Source of the DNA: CAYRVX01 sp964642165
GTDB taxonomy: Bacteria; Planctomycetota; Phycisphaerae; SM23-33
Assembly (NCBI GenBank): GCA_964642165.1
Contig: CAZXOC010000128.1
Location: 1 to 19,452 of the forward strand
DNA: 19,452 nucleotides
Direction: 5' to 3'
Shown here: positions 1 to 7,365 of the stretch, piece by piece
How the letters are laid out: the number at the start of each line of letters is the position of its first letter
Position numbering within the stretch: position 1 is the stretch's first letter
Notes under the pieces: model-generated
The model's database searches: none
What the model saw: the letters and a program-made list of their open reading frames with translations, nothing else
Told to the model about the DNA's origin: nothing
Made by a program: the position numbers and the translations under genes

Positions 1-1282
1 GCCACCAGGTATCGACGATGGGGCAGCGACTCCGCCCGACCTGCTCGTAGTACCACATCCAGGCCTCGGGGTTGATCGGCTCGCCGACCGTCCCCAGGAT
101 CCGCAGCGAGTCGAGCTTGTACTTTGCGGGCCACTCGTCGCCCTGGCGGATCAGCGCCCGGATGGCGGTCGGGGCGGTGTAGAACTGCGTGATCTTGAAC
201 TTGTCGATCATGTGCCAGTAGCGCCCGGCGTCCGGGTACAGCGGCGTGCTCTCGAACATCACGCTCGTGGCGCCGTTGCACAGCGGGCCGTAGACGATGT
301 AGCTGTGCCCCGTCACCCAGCCGATGTCGGCCGCGCAGCAGTAGACGTCCTCCTCGTGGACGTCGAAGATCAGCTTGTGCGACATGGCCACGAAGAGCAG
401 GTAGCCGCCGGTGATGTGAACGACGCCCTTGGGCTTGCCCGTCGAGCCGGAGGTGTAGAGGATGTAGAGGGGGTCGTCGGCCTTCATGGGGACGGCCTCG
501 CATTCCGCCGAGGCGTCGGCCATCAGGTCGTTGTACCACAGGTCCCGCCCGTCGGTCATCGGGCAGTCCTCGTCGTTTCGCTGGATGACGACGACCTTCT
601 CGATGCTCGGGGTCTCCTGGAGCGCCTCATCGGAGATGCCCTTCAGCGGGATGCTCCTGCCGGCGCGCTTGGAGACGTTGGCGGTGATGAGGATCTTGCA
701 GTCCGAGTCGTTGATGCGGTCGCGGAGGGCGTCGGCGCTGAAACCGCCGAAGACAATCGAGTGGATCGCCCCGATCCGGGTGCAGGCGGTCATCACGATC
801 GGCAGCTCCGGGATCATGCCCAGGTAGATGCAGACGCGGTCGCCCTTCTCCACGCCCAGGTCCTTCAGGACGTTGGCGAACTTGCAGACCTCCGTGTGCA
901 GCTCCTTGTAGGTGAGCTGCCGGTCCTCGTCCGGCTCGTCGCCCTGCCAGATCAGGGCGACCTTGTTCTCCCGCTCCGTGCCGAGGTGGCGGTCCAGGCA
1001 GTTATACGAGACGTTCAGCTCGCCATCGGCAAACCAGGTGTGCTCGATGGTGCGGCCGGCGGTGTCCCACGTGTACTCCCGGGCCTTGGTGGGCTTCTTG
1101 AACCAGTGGAGCAGTTCGGCCTGCTCCAGCCAGAAGCCGTCCGGATCCTCGATGGAGCGCCGGTACATCTCCTCGTACTGCTCCATGGATTGGATGTGCG
1201 CCGTGGCCTGGACGTTGGCCGGCGGCGGAAACGTCCGCGTCTCCGTCATCAGGGAGTCCATCGATTTGCTTTCTTCAGCCAT
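1..1282 (-). CDS. acs: Acetyl-CoA synthetase (AMP-forming), N-terminal part, cut by the window edge
   Basis: Activates acetate with ATP and CoA to acetyl-CoA through an acetyl-AMP intermediate in the cytoplasm. I translated the minus strand from the ATG at 1282-1280. It stays open for 427 codons to the left edge, against about 650 residues in the family, so the C-terminal lid domain with the acetylatable lysine is outside the window. Visible landmarks are the adenylate-forming phosphate loop YTSGSTGKPKG at about residues 276-286, followed by a GWVTGHSYIVYGPL stretch and an APTAIRALI stretch typical of Acs rather than of other acyl-CoA ligases. The start follows an AAGGAG site about nine bases upstream. 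It is transcribed away from the genes on its right. The DeoC-like aldolase further right could in principle feed it through acetaldehyde and acetate, but that link is inference. Confidence 0.96.
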   Translation of the reverse strand, partial: MAEESKSMDSLMTETRTFPPPANVQATAHIQSMEQYEEMYRRSIEDPDGFWLEQAELLHWFKKPTKAREYTWDTAGRTIEHTWFADGELNVSYNCLDRHLGTERENKVALIWQGDEPDEDRQLTYKELHTEVCKFANVLKDLGVEKGDRVCIYLGMIPELPIVMTACTRIGAIHSIVFGGFSADALRDRINDSDCKILITANVSKRAGRSIPLKGISDEALQETPSIEKVVVIQRNDEDCPMTDGRDLWYNDLMADASAECEAVPMKADDPLYILYTSGSTGKPKGVVHITGGYLLFVAMSHKLIFDVHEEDVYCCAADIGWVTGHSYIVYGPLCNGATSVMFESTPLYPDAGRYWHMIDKFKITQFYTAPTAIRALIRQGDEWPAKYKLDSLRILGTVGEPINPEAWMWYYEQVGRSRCPIVDTWW

Positions 1283-1644
1283 GGTTCGGAACAGCTCCTT
1301 TCAGGCTTGGGTACAACGAGTTCACATTCCGTGTGGCAATCCCACTCAGGCAACGAAGTGCGGCTGACCGCACCCCGCGCCACAGAGTCGTTCGCCAATC
1401 CATCCAGCCCCGAAGCGGACGGGGCCTCCGCGTCCCGGGTCGGGAGCCCCCTTCCTTGCATCCTGGGGCGCTCCGGCAAGCACCGTGCCACGGCCCCCGG
1501 CAGGGGCGAGCAACGACCGATCCGAGCCTGCAGATTCTGGCGTGCCGCGGGCGGTGAAGTCAACCGAAAACAGGAAAAAACCACCGCCACAGAGCGACAT
1601 CGCGAACGGGGATTTCAGCCTTCCGCCCATGCCGAACCGGACGC

Positions 1645-1666
1645 GCCCTGCCCGCCGAGGCAGGGC
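1645..1666. repeat. Perfect 8-bp inverted repeat, hairpin-forming
   Basis: GCCCTGCC at 1645-1652 and GGCAGGGC at 1659-1666 are exact reverse complements around a six-base loop. The dyad ends four bases before the -35 element of the promoter at 1671-1699. It could be an operator, a terminator-type hairpin without a T-tract, or one copy of a dispersed GC-rich palindrome. The sequence alone does not decide. Confidence 0.55.
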
Positions 1667-1670
1667 AGCC

Positions 1671-1699
1671 TTGCGTCTCGCCGACGGCCGGCACATACT
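1671..1699 (+). promoter_or_regulatory. Sigma70-like promoter for the exported alpha/alpha protein
   Basis: TTGCGT (1671-1676) and CATACT (1694-1699) are separated by 17 bases. Transcription would begin near 1706. That leaves a leader of about 50 bases to the ATG at 1759 but only about 14 to the alternative ATG at 1720, which supports the 1759 start. Confidence 0.4.
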
Positions 1700-1758
1700 G
1701 CACAGGCCGAAACGCGGCGATGCGGCGCCCAGTACCGGTTCGCGTCGGGAGGCGAAAC

Positions 1759-3207
1759 ATGCTGTACCTCCTCATGACGAGCTTGGTTCCCCTCGGCGGC
1801 TCCCTGCCCGCCGGGGCCAAGTCCGAGCCCCCGGGACGGGGTTTCTACGTTCCCGAGAACGCAAAGTACACGATCGTGGACTCGGCCGTCGACTCGATCC
1901 GGTTCACGCTGACCAAGACGCTGCGGCGGGACGAGCGCGGGCACCTGGTGTCGATCTCCAGCTTCGTCGACCCCAACGGCAAGGTCATGGGCTGGCACGA
2001 CTTCGGCAATCTGGAGGGTCCCGGCTGGGCCGCCAACGCCGTCGGCGGGGCCTGGGAGATCCACGCGCTCGGGGCCTTCCTGAACAAGCCCGACTGGCAG
2101 GCGAAGGCCCTGTCCATCCTGGACCACGTCCTGGCAGGCGGCTTCCTCGACGAGAAGAGCGGTTTCCTCCGCGGCTACCGCGAGACCACCACCGGCAAGC
2201 TCTGCCTGAACTACAAGCACAACTCCGACTGGTTCTGCCCCGGCTCGATGGCCAAGGTGGGCTACCAGTTGCTCGTCTTCGCCGACGAACTGGGCGACGA
2301 CCCCCGCGCGGAGCGGATGCGCCGGGCGGCCCTACGCTGTGCCGCATGGATCCACAAGCACGTCCAGCCCGTGCCCAACGGCTGGTTCCCCCGCCGCACG
2401 ACGCCCGACGGGACGGTCTACCGCAAGTCGCCCGACGGAGGGCAGGACCGCTTCTGGCAGACGTCCGCCGACGGCTTGTTCATCCTCCAACTCCAGGCGG
2501 CGCTGACCGAGAGGAAGCTGGCCGACTACGCCGAGGCCCTGCGGCACAAGCTCGACGTCTTCCGGAAGGCCGGCGGGATCTTCGGCAGCATCAACCACGA
2601 CACGTACGACCCGCACGAGAACGTGGCGTACTCGGTGGCCTTTCGCACGCTGCTGCCGGCGTCGCGCGTGCTCGAGGACGATCGCATCCGTTCGTTCGCC
2701 TACGACAAGTGCCTCGCCGGGCTGGATCGGTTCAAGATGCGCGACGACCGCAACGGCGTGGCGACGCGCGGCCTGCTGTACATGGAGAAGTCCTGGGACA
2801 CGTCCTACTTGTGGGAAAACGCCGAGGCGGCGTTGGCGTGCTTCGAGGCCGCCGTGGACACGCGCCCGCGCGATGCCCGGCGAGCCCGGAAGTACGAGCT
2901 CGACGGGCTGGTCATCCTGCGGGCGGCCGCGAAGCACCACTACGGCCCGCACGGGTTCCTGACCGAGGGCGTCGACTGGAACAACCACGTCGGGCAGCGA
3001 CACCACATCGACAAGGCCCGCTACGGCGCCATCCGCTACACCGAGCCGTTCCTCAACAACCAGCACATCGCCGAGCCGACCCTGTTCTACCTGAAGCACC
3101 TCGCCGCCAAGTCGGTCGAGGCGGGCGCCGCGACGTGGCGCGACGCCGAGGGCAACGCGATCCTGCGGCTTCCCGCTGCCGGCCGCCAAGCCCCTCGGCG
3201 CCCATAG
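1759..3207 (+). CDS. Exported protein of unknown function, probable alpha/alpha-toroid (six-hairpin glycosidase-like)
   Basis: A 482-residue protein. I chose the ATG at 1759 because GGGAGG lies six bases upstream. An in-frame ATG at 1720 would add an Arg-rich n-region (MRRPVPVRVGRRN), which makes a more classical signal peptide, so the start is not settled. The N-terminus has a hydrophobic stretch (LYLLMTSLVPLGG) and then Ala/Gly residues suited to signal-peptidase cleavage near residue 20. The rest is rich in Trp, His, Tyr and Asp and has repeating amphipathic helical segments, the look of (alpha/alpha)6 barrels found in six-hairpin glycosidases and the N-acylglucosamine 2-epimerase fold. 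I cannot identify catalytic residues or assign a family with certainty. The last ten or so residues (AAGRQAPRRP) are not domain-like and may be junction sequence next to the DeoR relic that follows. A role in carbohydrate breakdown is inference from fold and neighbours. Confidence 0.75.
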   Translation: MLYLLMTSLVPLGGSLPAGAKSEPPGRGFYVPENAKYTIVDSAVDSIRFTLTKTLRRDERGHLVSISSFVDPNGKVMGWHDFGNLEGPGWAANAVGGAWEIHALGAFLNKPDWQAKALSILDHVLAGGFLDEKSGFLRGYRETTTGKLCLNYKHNSDWFCPGSMAKVGYQLLVFADELGDDPRAERMRRAALRCAAWIHKHVQPVPNGWFPRRTTPDGTVYRKSPDGGQDRFWQTSADGLFILQLQAALTERKLADYAEALRHKLDVFRKAGGIFGSINHDTYDPHENVAYSVAFRTLLPASRVLEDDRIRSFAYDKCLAGLDRFKMRDDRNGVATRGLLYMEKSWDTSYLWENAEAALACFEAAVDTRPRDARRARKYELDGLVILRAAAKHHYGPHGFLTEGVDWNNHVGQRHHIDKARYGAIRYTEPFLNNQHIAEPTLFYLKHLAAKSVEAGAATWRDAEGNAILRLPAAGRQAPRRP

Positions 3208-3235
3208 CGATTGCCGCGCTCACAGCGGCACGTGC

Positions 3236-3424
3236 GTCGTCCGCAAGACGGCCGCCCAGGCCCGCAGGACGATCCCGCTGGCCGATTCGTCCAAGTATGG
3301 CAACATCGGCTTCGCTAAGGTCTTGCCATTGGGCCGCATCGACACGATCATTACCGACTGCGGACCGCGCGACGAAGACCGCCTCGCCGTGGAAGAGCTG
3401 GCAATCGAGGTCATGACAGTGTGA
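3236..3424 (+). pseudogene. C-terminal relic of a DeoR/GlpR-family transcriptional repressor
   Basis: An open stretch of 62 codons ending in TGA at 3422-3424 encodes RRTIPLADSSKYGNIGFAKV, then PLGRIDTIITD and a tail ending EELAIEVMTV. This matches the end of the DeoR sensor domain, where the family has a ...LADSSKFG...PLS.ID.LITD pattern and a final beta strand with hydrophobic residues. The N-terminal helix-turn-helix and most of the sugar-phosphate-binding domain (together about 190 residues) are missing. Upstream, in another frame, is the end of the preceding gene, and no DeoR-like sequence is visible as far back as acs. There is no plausible start codon with a ribosome site. Codons here (TTG, CCA, ATT, GCT, TAT, GCA) are less GC-biased than next door. 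DeoR regulators commonly control sugar-phosphate operons, and this relic sits 37 bases before such a cluster. A weak TTGCCA-17-GATCAT promoter-like pair (3323-3351) lies inside it. Confidence 0.75.
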
Positions 3425-3460
3425 CCCCCTGCCGGCGACAACGCAGGCCGGGAGCGAAAC

Positions 3461-4243
3461 GTGGACCTGCACTTGAAGGACAAGGTGGCCCTGGTGACCG
3501 GCGGCTCGAGCGGCCTGGGCAAGGCGATCTGCCTCGGTCTGGCGGCCGAGGGCGCCAAGGTGGCGGTGAACTACTTCCGCAACGCGGAGAAGGGCATCGA
3601 CTTCGTCGACGACGCCAACGCCGTCGTCGAGCAGGTCGCCGGGGCAGACGGCGCGGAGGCGTTGGCCGTCCCGGGCGACCTGACGTGCGAGGACGACATC
3701 CACGAGATGTACCGGCGGATCGAGGAGGGGCTCGGCCCCGTGGACATCCTGGTGAACAACGCCGCCGCCCTGGGATCCGGCCCGATCACGAGCTACACGC
3801 AGGAGGAGTGGAACTACATCTTCCAGGTGAACGTGACGGGCGCGTTTATCGCCTGCCGCGAGCTGGTCCGGCGGCTGCTGGACGACGGGCGAACGGGACG
3901 GATCGTCAACATCGTCTCCCAGGCGGCCTTCCTCGGCTCGACCAGCGGGCACCTGCCGTACGACTGCAGCAAGGGCGCGATGGTCTCGTTCACACGGGCG
4001 CTGGCCCGAGAGGTGGCGCCCAAGGGAATCAACGTCAACGCGGTGGCGCCGGGGATGATCCGCACGGAGATGGTGGCCCGGCGGCTGGCCCGGGACGAGG
4101 AGAAGTACCTCGCCCGCATCCCGCTGCACCGGATCGCCACGCCGGAGGAGGTCGCCGACGTGGTCGTCTACCTGGCCTCCGACCGGGCGGCCTACATGAC
4201 CGGCACGACGCTGGACGTCACGGGCGGGATGATGATGCGGTAG
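3461..4243 (+). CDS. Short-chain dehydrogenase/reductase (classical SDR, FabG-like)
   Basis: A 260-residue cytoplasmic NAD(P)-dependent oxidoreductase of normal length for classical SDRs. It starts at GTG 3461, seven bases after GGGAG. The Rossmann cofactor motif TGGSSGLG is at residues 13-20, NNAA at 99-102, and the catalytic Ser153, Tyr167 and Lys171 (in YDCSK) are all present. The C-terminal YMTGTTLDVTGG is the usual SDR ending. Arg40 after the second strand would suit NADP(H), but that is a weak indicator. It is first of the catabolic run and is separated from the permease by about 100 bases. The substrate cannot be read from sequence; context suggests oxidation of a sugar or polyol hydroxyl. 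A fatty-acid FabG role is less likely because no fatty-acid genes are nearby. Confidence 0.9.
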   Translation: MDLHLKDKVALVTGGSSGLGKAICLGLAAEGAKVAVNYFRNAEKGIDFVDDANAVVEQVAGADGAEALAVPGDLTCEDDIHEMYRRIEEGLGPVDILVNNAAALGSGPITSYTQEEWNYIFQVNVTGAFIACRELVRRLLDDGRTGRIVNIVSQAAFLGSTSGHLPYDCSKGAMVSFTRALAREVAPKGINVNAVAPGMIRTEMVARRLARDEEKYLARIPLHRIATPEEVADVVVYLASDRAAYMTGTTLDVTGGMMMR

Positions 4244-4285
4244 AGCGCCGGCGCGTCCGGCGGGACCGACGAACAGCGCAAGGTT

Positions 4286-4304
4286 GCCCGCGGGCGGCGC
4301 GGGC
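4286..4304. repeat. Hairpin between the first SDR and the MFS permease
   Basis: GCCCGCG (4286-4292) and CGCGGGC (4298-4304) pair perfectly around a five-base loop. An AT-rich patch (AGAATATAG) follows, unusual in this DNA and possibly a -10 region, but no good -35 fits it. There is no T-tract, so it may be an intercistronic stability or attenuation structure rather than a full terminator. Confidence 0.4.
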
Positions 4305-4345
4305 AGAATATAGACGCAGCGCCTCATTTGGTATGGAGTCACGCC

Positions 4346-5668
4346 ATGTCTGAAATCGAAACTGCTCCCGGCTCCGGCATCCCCCTGGGCGTCCGAATCC
4401 GGCTCAGTGCCATGATGTTCTTCCAATACATGCTGGTGGCGGTGTGGTTCGTGCCGCTGTCGGCCTACGCGGACAAGCTGGGGATGACCGGGACGCAGAT
4501 GGCCCTGATCGTCAGTTCGATGGCCATCGGCTGCCTGGGCTCCCCGCTGATCGGCATGTTCGCCGATCGGTACTTCTCCTCGGAACGGGTCTTGGCCGTG
4601 CTGAACCTGGCAACGGCAATCCTGCTGTTCCTGGCGGCCCGGGTGACGGATCCGGGGGCCGTGTTCGTTGTCCTCGTGCTCGCGTTTCTCGCCTACATGC
4701 CCACCTGGGGGCTGACCAGCGCCATTGCGATGTCGCACAGCCCGTCGGAGAAGTTCCCCCAGATTCGCGTGTTCGGCTCCATCGGGTGGGTGGCGGCGGC
4801 GGGGTTCAGTCTGGTGGCGGGCCTCTGGGGCGTCACCATCGACGCCACGAACATCCCGCTGTACTGCGGTGCGTGCGTGGGTGTGGTGGCTGCCCTCCAC
4901 GCGCTGGTCCTTCCCCACACGGCGCCGCCCGCCAAGGGGCAGAAGGCATCCATCATCGACGCCCTCGGCCTGCGGTCGCTGAGCCTGATGAAGGACTTCC
5001 ACTTCTCCGTCCTGCTGATCGGCACGCTGCTGGGGACGGTCGCGTTTGCCGCGCACTGGTCCTACGGCTCGGCGTTCCTGAGAGATGAGGGCTTCAAGTA
5101 CCTCACCGCCACGATGAACCTGGGCCAGTTCGTGGAGATGTTCCTCATGCTGCTCGTGCCGGTGTCGATCGCCCTGCTGGGGCTGAGGCGGACGATCCTG
5201 ATCGGGCTGGCGACCCAGGTGGTGCGGTACGGGGCGTACCTGTTGGGCGGCACGGTGGGCATCCCCCCGCTGTACTTCGTGGGCATCCTGGTCCACGGCA
5301 TCATCTTCGGGTTCTTCTACGTCGGCGGGCAGATCTACATCGACCGCAAGGCCCCCAAGGAGATGAGGGCCCAGGCCCAGGGGCTGATCTTCCTGATCTC
5401 CTTCGGCGTCGGCCTGCTGGTGGGCAACTTCATCTGCGGCGCACTGCTCGAGATGGGCGCTGCCGAGGGCGGCAAGAACTACACCGCCATGTGGCTGTTC
5501 AGCCTGATCGTCTCGGCCGTGGTGCTCGTGCTGTTCGTGGTGCTGTTCCGCGACCCCGTCGCGGACAAGGCTCCGGAGGCACCCGCCGAGACCGTCGCTG
5601 CCGGCGCGCCGGCGGAAGCGGCACCCGAGGAAGCCCCCCAAGGCGAAGGCGGCGAGGGCGAGGAGTAG
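4346..5668 (+). CDS. MFS permease of the nucleoside:H+ symporter (NupG/XapB-like) family
   Basis: A 440-residue inner-membrane transporter. It starts at ATG 4346, seven bases after GGAG. Hydrophobic segments are consistent with about 12 transmembrane helices. Several stretches line up with E. coli NupG as I recall it: the first helix (LSAMMFFQYMLVAVWF), AYMPTWGLTS near residue 116, FPQIRVFGSIGW near 137 (NupG has a FPPIRIWGTIGF segment), and MRAQAQGLIFLISFGVG in the second half. NHS-family members import nucleosides with protons, but relatives in other phyla sit in sugar clusters, so the substrate here is open. The last roughly 38 residues are a low-complexity tail of Ala, Pro and Glu ending GEGGEGEE, which NupG lacks and which should lie in the cytoplasm. 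The adjacent kinase and dehydrogenases suggest it imports their substrate. Confidence 0.88.
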   Translation: MSEIETAPGSGIPLGVRIRLSAMMFFQYMLVAVWFVPLSAYADKLGMTGTQMALIVSSMAIGCLGSPLIGMFADRYFSSERVLAVLNLATAILLFLAARVTDPGAVFVVLVLAFLAYMPTWGLTSAIAMSHSPSEKFPQIRVFGSIGWVAAAGFSLVAGLWGVTIDATNIPLYCGACVGVVAALHALVLPHTAPPAKGQKASIIDALGLRSLSLMKDFHFSVLLIGTLLGTVAFAAHWSYGSAFLRDEGFKYLTATMNLGQFVEMFLMLLVPVSIALLGLRRTILIGLATQVVRYGAYLLGGTVGIPPLYFVGILVHGIIFGFFYVGGQIYIDRKAPKEMRAQAQGLIFLISFGVGLLVGNFICGALLEMGAAEGGKNYTAMWLFSLIVSAVVLVLFVVLFRDPVADKAPEAPAETVAAGAPAEAAPEEAPQGEGGEGEE

Positions 5669-5680
5669 GTCAGCGATTCT

Positions 5681-5703
5681 CGCCGGGGCCCGGCTCCCCG
5701 GCG
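5681..5703 (+). terminator. Hairpin downstream of the permease (weak or intercistronic terminator)
   Basis: CGCCGGGG (5681-5688) and CCCCGGCG (5696-5703) form a perfect 8-bp stem with a seven-base loop, 13 bases after the permease stop. No T-run follows. A second set of overlapping complementary arms lies just downstream (5718-5724 with 5748-5754, or 5730-5735 with 5745-5750), so the 121-base gap before the kinase is highly structured. It could attenuate transcription or protect mRNA ends. Confidence 0.4.
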
Positions 5704-5789
5704 CGACGATCTTGAACGGCCCGGTCTCGCGGCCCGACGCGGCGGGGCCGGGCCTCGTTCACGGTGTTCATTGCCACAAGGAGACGACG

Positions 5790-7313
5790 ATGGCGAAGTA
5801 CCTGCTGGGAATCGACAACGGCGGGACCGTGGCCAAGGCGGCGCTGTTCGACCCCGCCGGCAGCGAGATCGCCGTCGCGTCCGACCGGATCGAGACGACC
5901 TCCCCCCAGCCGGGCTGGGACGAGAGAGACGCCGAGAAGCTCTGGGAAGCCACCGTCGCGGCCATCCGAAAGGTCCTGGACGAGTCGAAGATTGATCCGG
6001 CGGAGATCCTCTGCATCGCCGCGGCCGGGCACGGCAACGGCATCTACCTCGTGGACGAGAGCGGCAAGCCCGTCCGCAACGCGATCTACTCCGCCGACAG
6101 CCGCGCCAGAAGCTACGTCGAGCAGTGGGCCGCCGACGGCGTGGACGTGGCCGTCCGCCCCAGGACGACGCAGGCGATCTGGCCCGCCCAGCCCAACGCC
6201 CTGCTGGCCTGGCTGCGCGACCACGAGCCCGAGACCCTCGCGAAGACCACGTGGGTCCTGATGTGCAAGGACTTCATCCGCCTGCGGCTGACGGGCGAGG
6301 CCCGCGCCGAGCTGACGGACATGTCCGGCACGAGCCTGATCAACGTCGTCACGAGCGAGTACGACCCCGAGGTGCTTGAGGCGTTCGGCATCCCGGAGAT
6401 GCAGAAGTTCTTCCCGCCGCTGGTGAAGTCCGCGGACCTGTGCGGGAAGGTCACCGCCGAGGCCGCGGCGCTGACGGGCCTGGCCGAGGGAACGCCCGTC
6501 GCCGGCGGGATGTTCGACATCGACGCCTGCGGGCTCAGCTCGTCGATCACCGACGAGAGCCAACTCTGCATGATCCTCGGCACGTGGGGCAACAACCAGT
6601 ACATCTCGCGGGAGCCCGTCGTCGAGGACGTCTTCATGACGAGCTGCTACTCGATCCCGGGCTACTACCTCATGCTCGAGGGCAGCGCGACGTCGGCGAG
6701 CAACCTGGAATGGTTCATCGACCAGTTCTTCGCCGCCGAGGCCGCCGCCGCCAGGGAGCAGGGCCGCAGCGTCTACGACATCATCAACGAGGCCGTCGCG
6801 GCGACGGGCGCCGCCGACGCGGGCATCCTCTTCTTCCCGTTCCTCTACGGCTCGAACATGGACCCGGACTCGACCGCGTGCCTGATCGGCCTGTCCGACC
6901 GCCACACTCGCGGCCACGTCCTGCGGGCCATCTACGAGGGCGTCGTCTTCGCCCACCTGACCCACCTCGAGCGCCTGCTGAAGTTCCGCGACATGCCCGA
7001 GCGCATCCGCGTCAGCGGCGGGGCCTCGAGAAGCGACGTCTGGGTGCAGATGATCGCCGACATCTTCCAGGTGCCCGTGGACGTGCCCGAGGGCAGCGAG
7101 CTGGGCGCCCTCGGCGCGGCGATCTGTGCGGCCGTGGCCATCGGCAAGCACGACTCCTACCAGGCCGCGTGCGACGCCATGGTCACGTTCTCGCGCAGCT
7201 TCGAGCCAAACGCCGACCTCGCGGAGGTCTACAAGGGCAAGTACGCCCGGTACAAGCGGGCGCTGGAAGCGCTGGCCCCGGCGTGGGCCGAGCTGGTCTG
7301 GCAGCAAACCTGA
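5790..7313 (+). CDS. FGGY-family carbohydrate kinase, L-xylulose kinase (LyxK)-like
   Basis: A 507-residue cytoplasmic kinase, normal length for FGGY enzymes. The ATG at 5790 follows AAGGAG by six bases; the frame is open further upstream but without a ribosome site. The N-terminal phosphate motif GIDNGGT is at residues 7-13. The expected catalytic aspartate is D243 in GGMFDIDACG. The C-terminal ATPase-half motifs are FFPFLYGSN, IYEGVVFAHLTHLERL and VSGGASRSDVWVQM. These stretches resemble E. coli LyxK, the L-xylulose (and 3-keto-L-gulonate) kinase, more than xylulokinase XylB or glycerol kinase. The likely reaction is ATP-dependent phosphorylation of a ketose. The exact sugar is inference. 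It lies between the permease and the second SDR, 52 bases before the latter. Confidence 0.92.
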   Translation: MAKYLLGIDNGGTVAKAALFDPAGSEIAVASDRIETTSPQPGWDERDAEKLWEATVAAIRKVLDESKIDPAEILCIAAAGHGNGIYLVDESGKPVRNAIYSADSRARSYVEQWAADGVDVAVRPRTTQAIWPAQPNALLAWLRDHEPETLAKTTWVLMCKDFIRLRLTGEARAELTDMSGTSLINVVTSEYDPEVLEAFGIPEMQKFFPPLVKSADLCGKVTAEAAALTGLAEGTPVAGGMFDIDACGLSSSITDESQLCMILGTWGNNQYISREPVVEDVFMTSCYSIPGYYLMLEGSATSASNLEWFIDQFFAAEAAAAREQGRSVYDIINEAVAATGAADAGILFFPFLYGSNMDPDSTACLIGLSDRHTRGHVLRAIYEGVVFAHLTHLERLLKFRDMPERIRVSGGASRSDVWVQMIADIFQVPVDVPEGSELGALGAAICAAVAIGKHDSYQAACDAMVTFSRSFEPNADLAEVYKGKYARYKRALEALAPAWAELVWQQT

Positions 7314-7365
7314 GCAAGCGGAAGCAAGCGGGCGGCCGGCGCCGTGCCGCCCAGGGAGACGTATC

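Larger units (their letters stand above)
1283..1758. other. Divergent intergenic region between acs and the exported alpha/alpha protein
   Basis: About 475 bases without a convincing gene. Open frames cross it on both strands, but their translations are Arg/Ala/Pro-rich and match nothing I recognise, as expected of out-of-frame GC-rich DNA. It holds the acs ribosome site at its left end, a perfect hairpin at 1645-1666 and a promoter-like pair at 1671-1699. I found no strong promoter for acs; a TTGCCA on the minus strand near 1340 has only a poor -10 partner. Confidence 0.6.

Noticed and set aside
1720..1758. ATG at 1720 as the start of the exported protein
   Set aside because: It gives a good basic n-region but has no ribosome site and would leave a leader of about 14 bases. 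The ATG at 1759 has GGGAGG at proper spacing. Kept as an alternative in the gene entry.
3053..5641. An 862-codon minus-strand open frame across the first SDR and the permease
   Set aside because: It spans two well-supported genes and their gap. The translation is His/Gln/Glu/Arg-rich low complexity, typical of antisense frames in GC-rich DNA.
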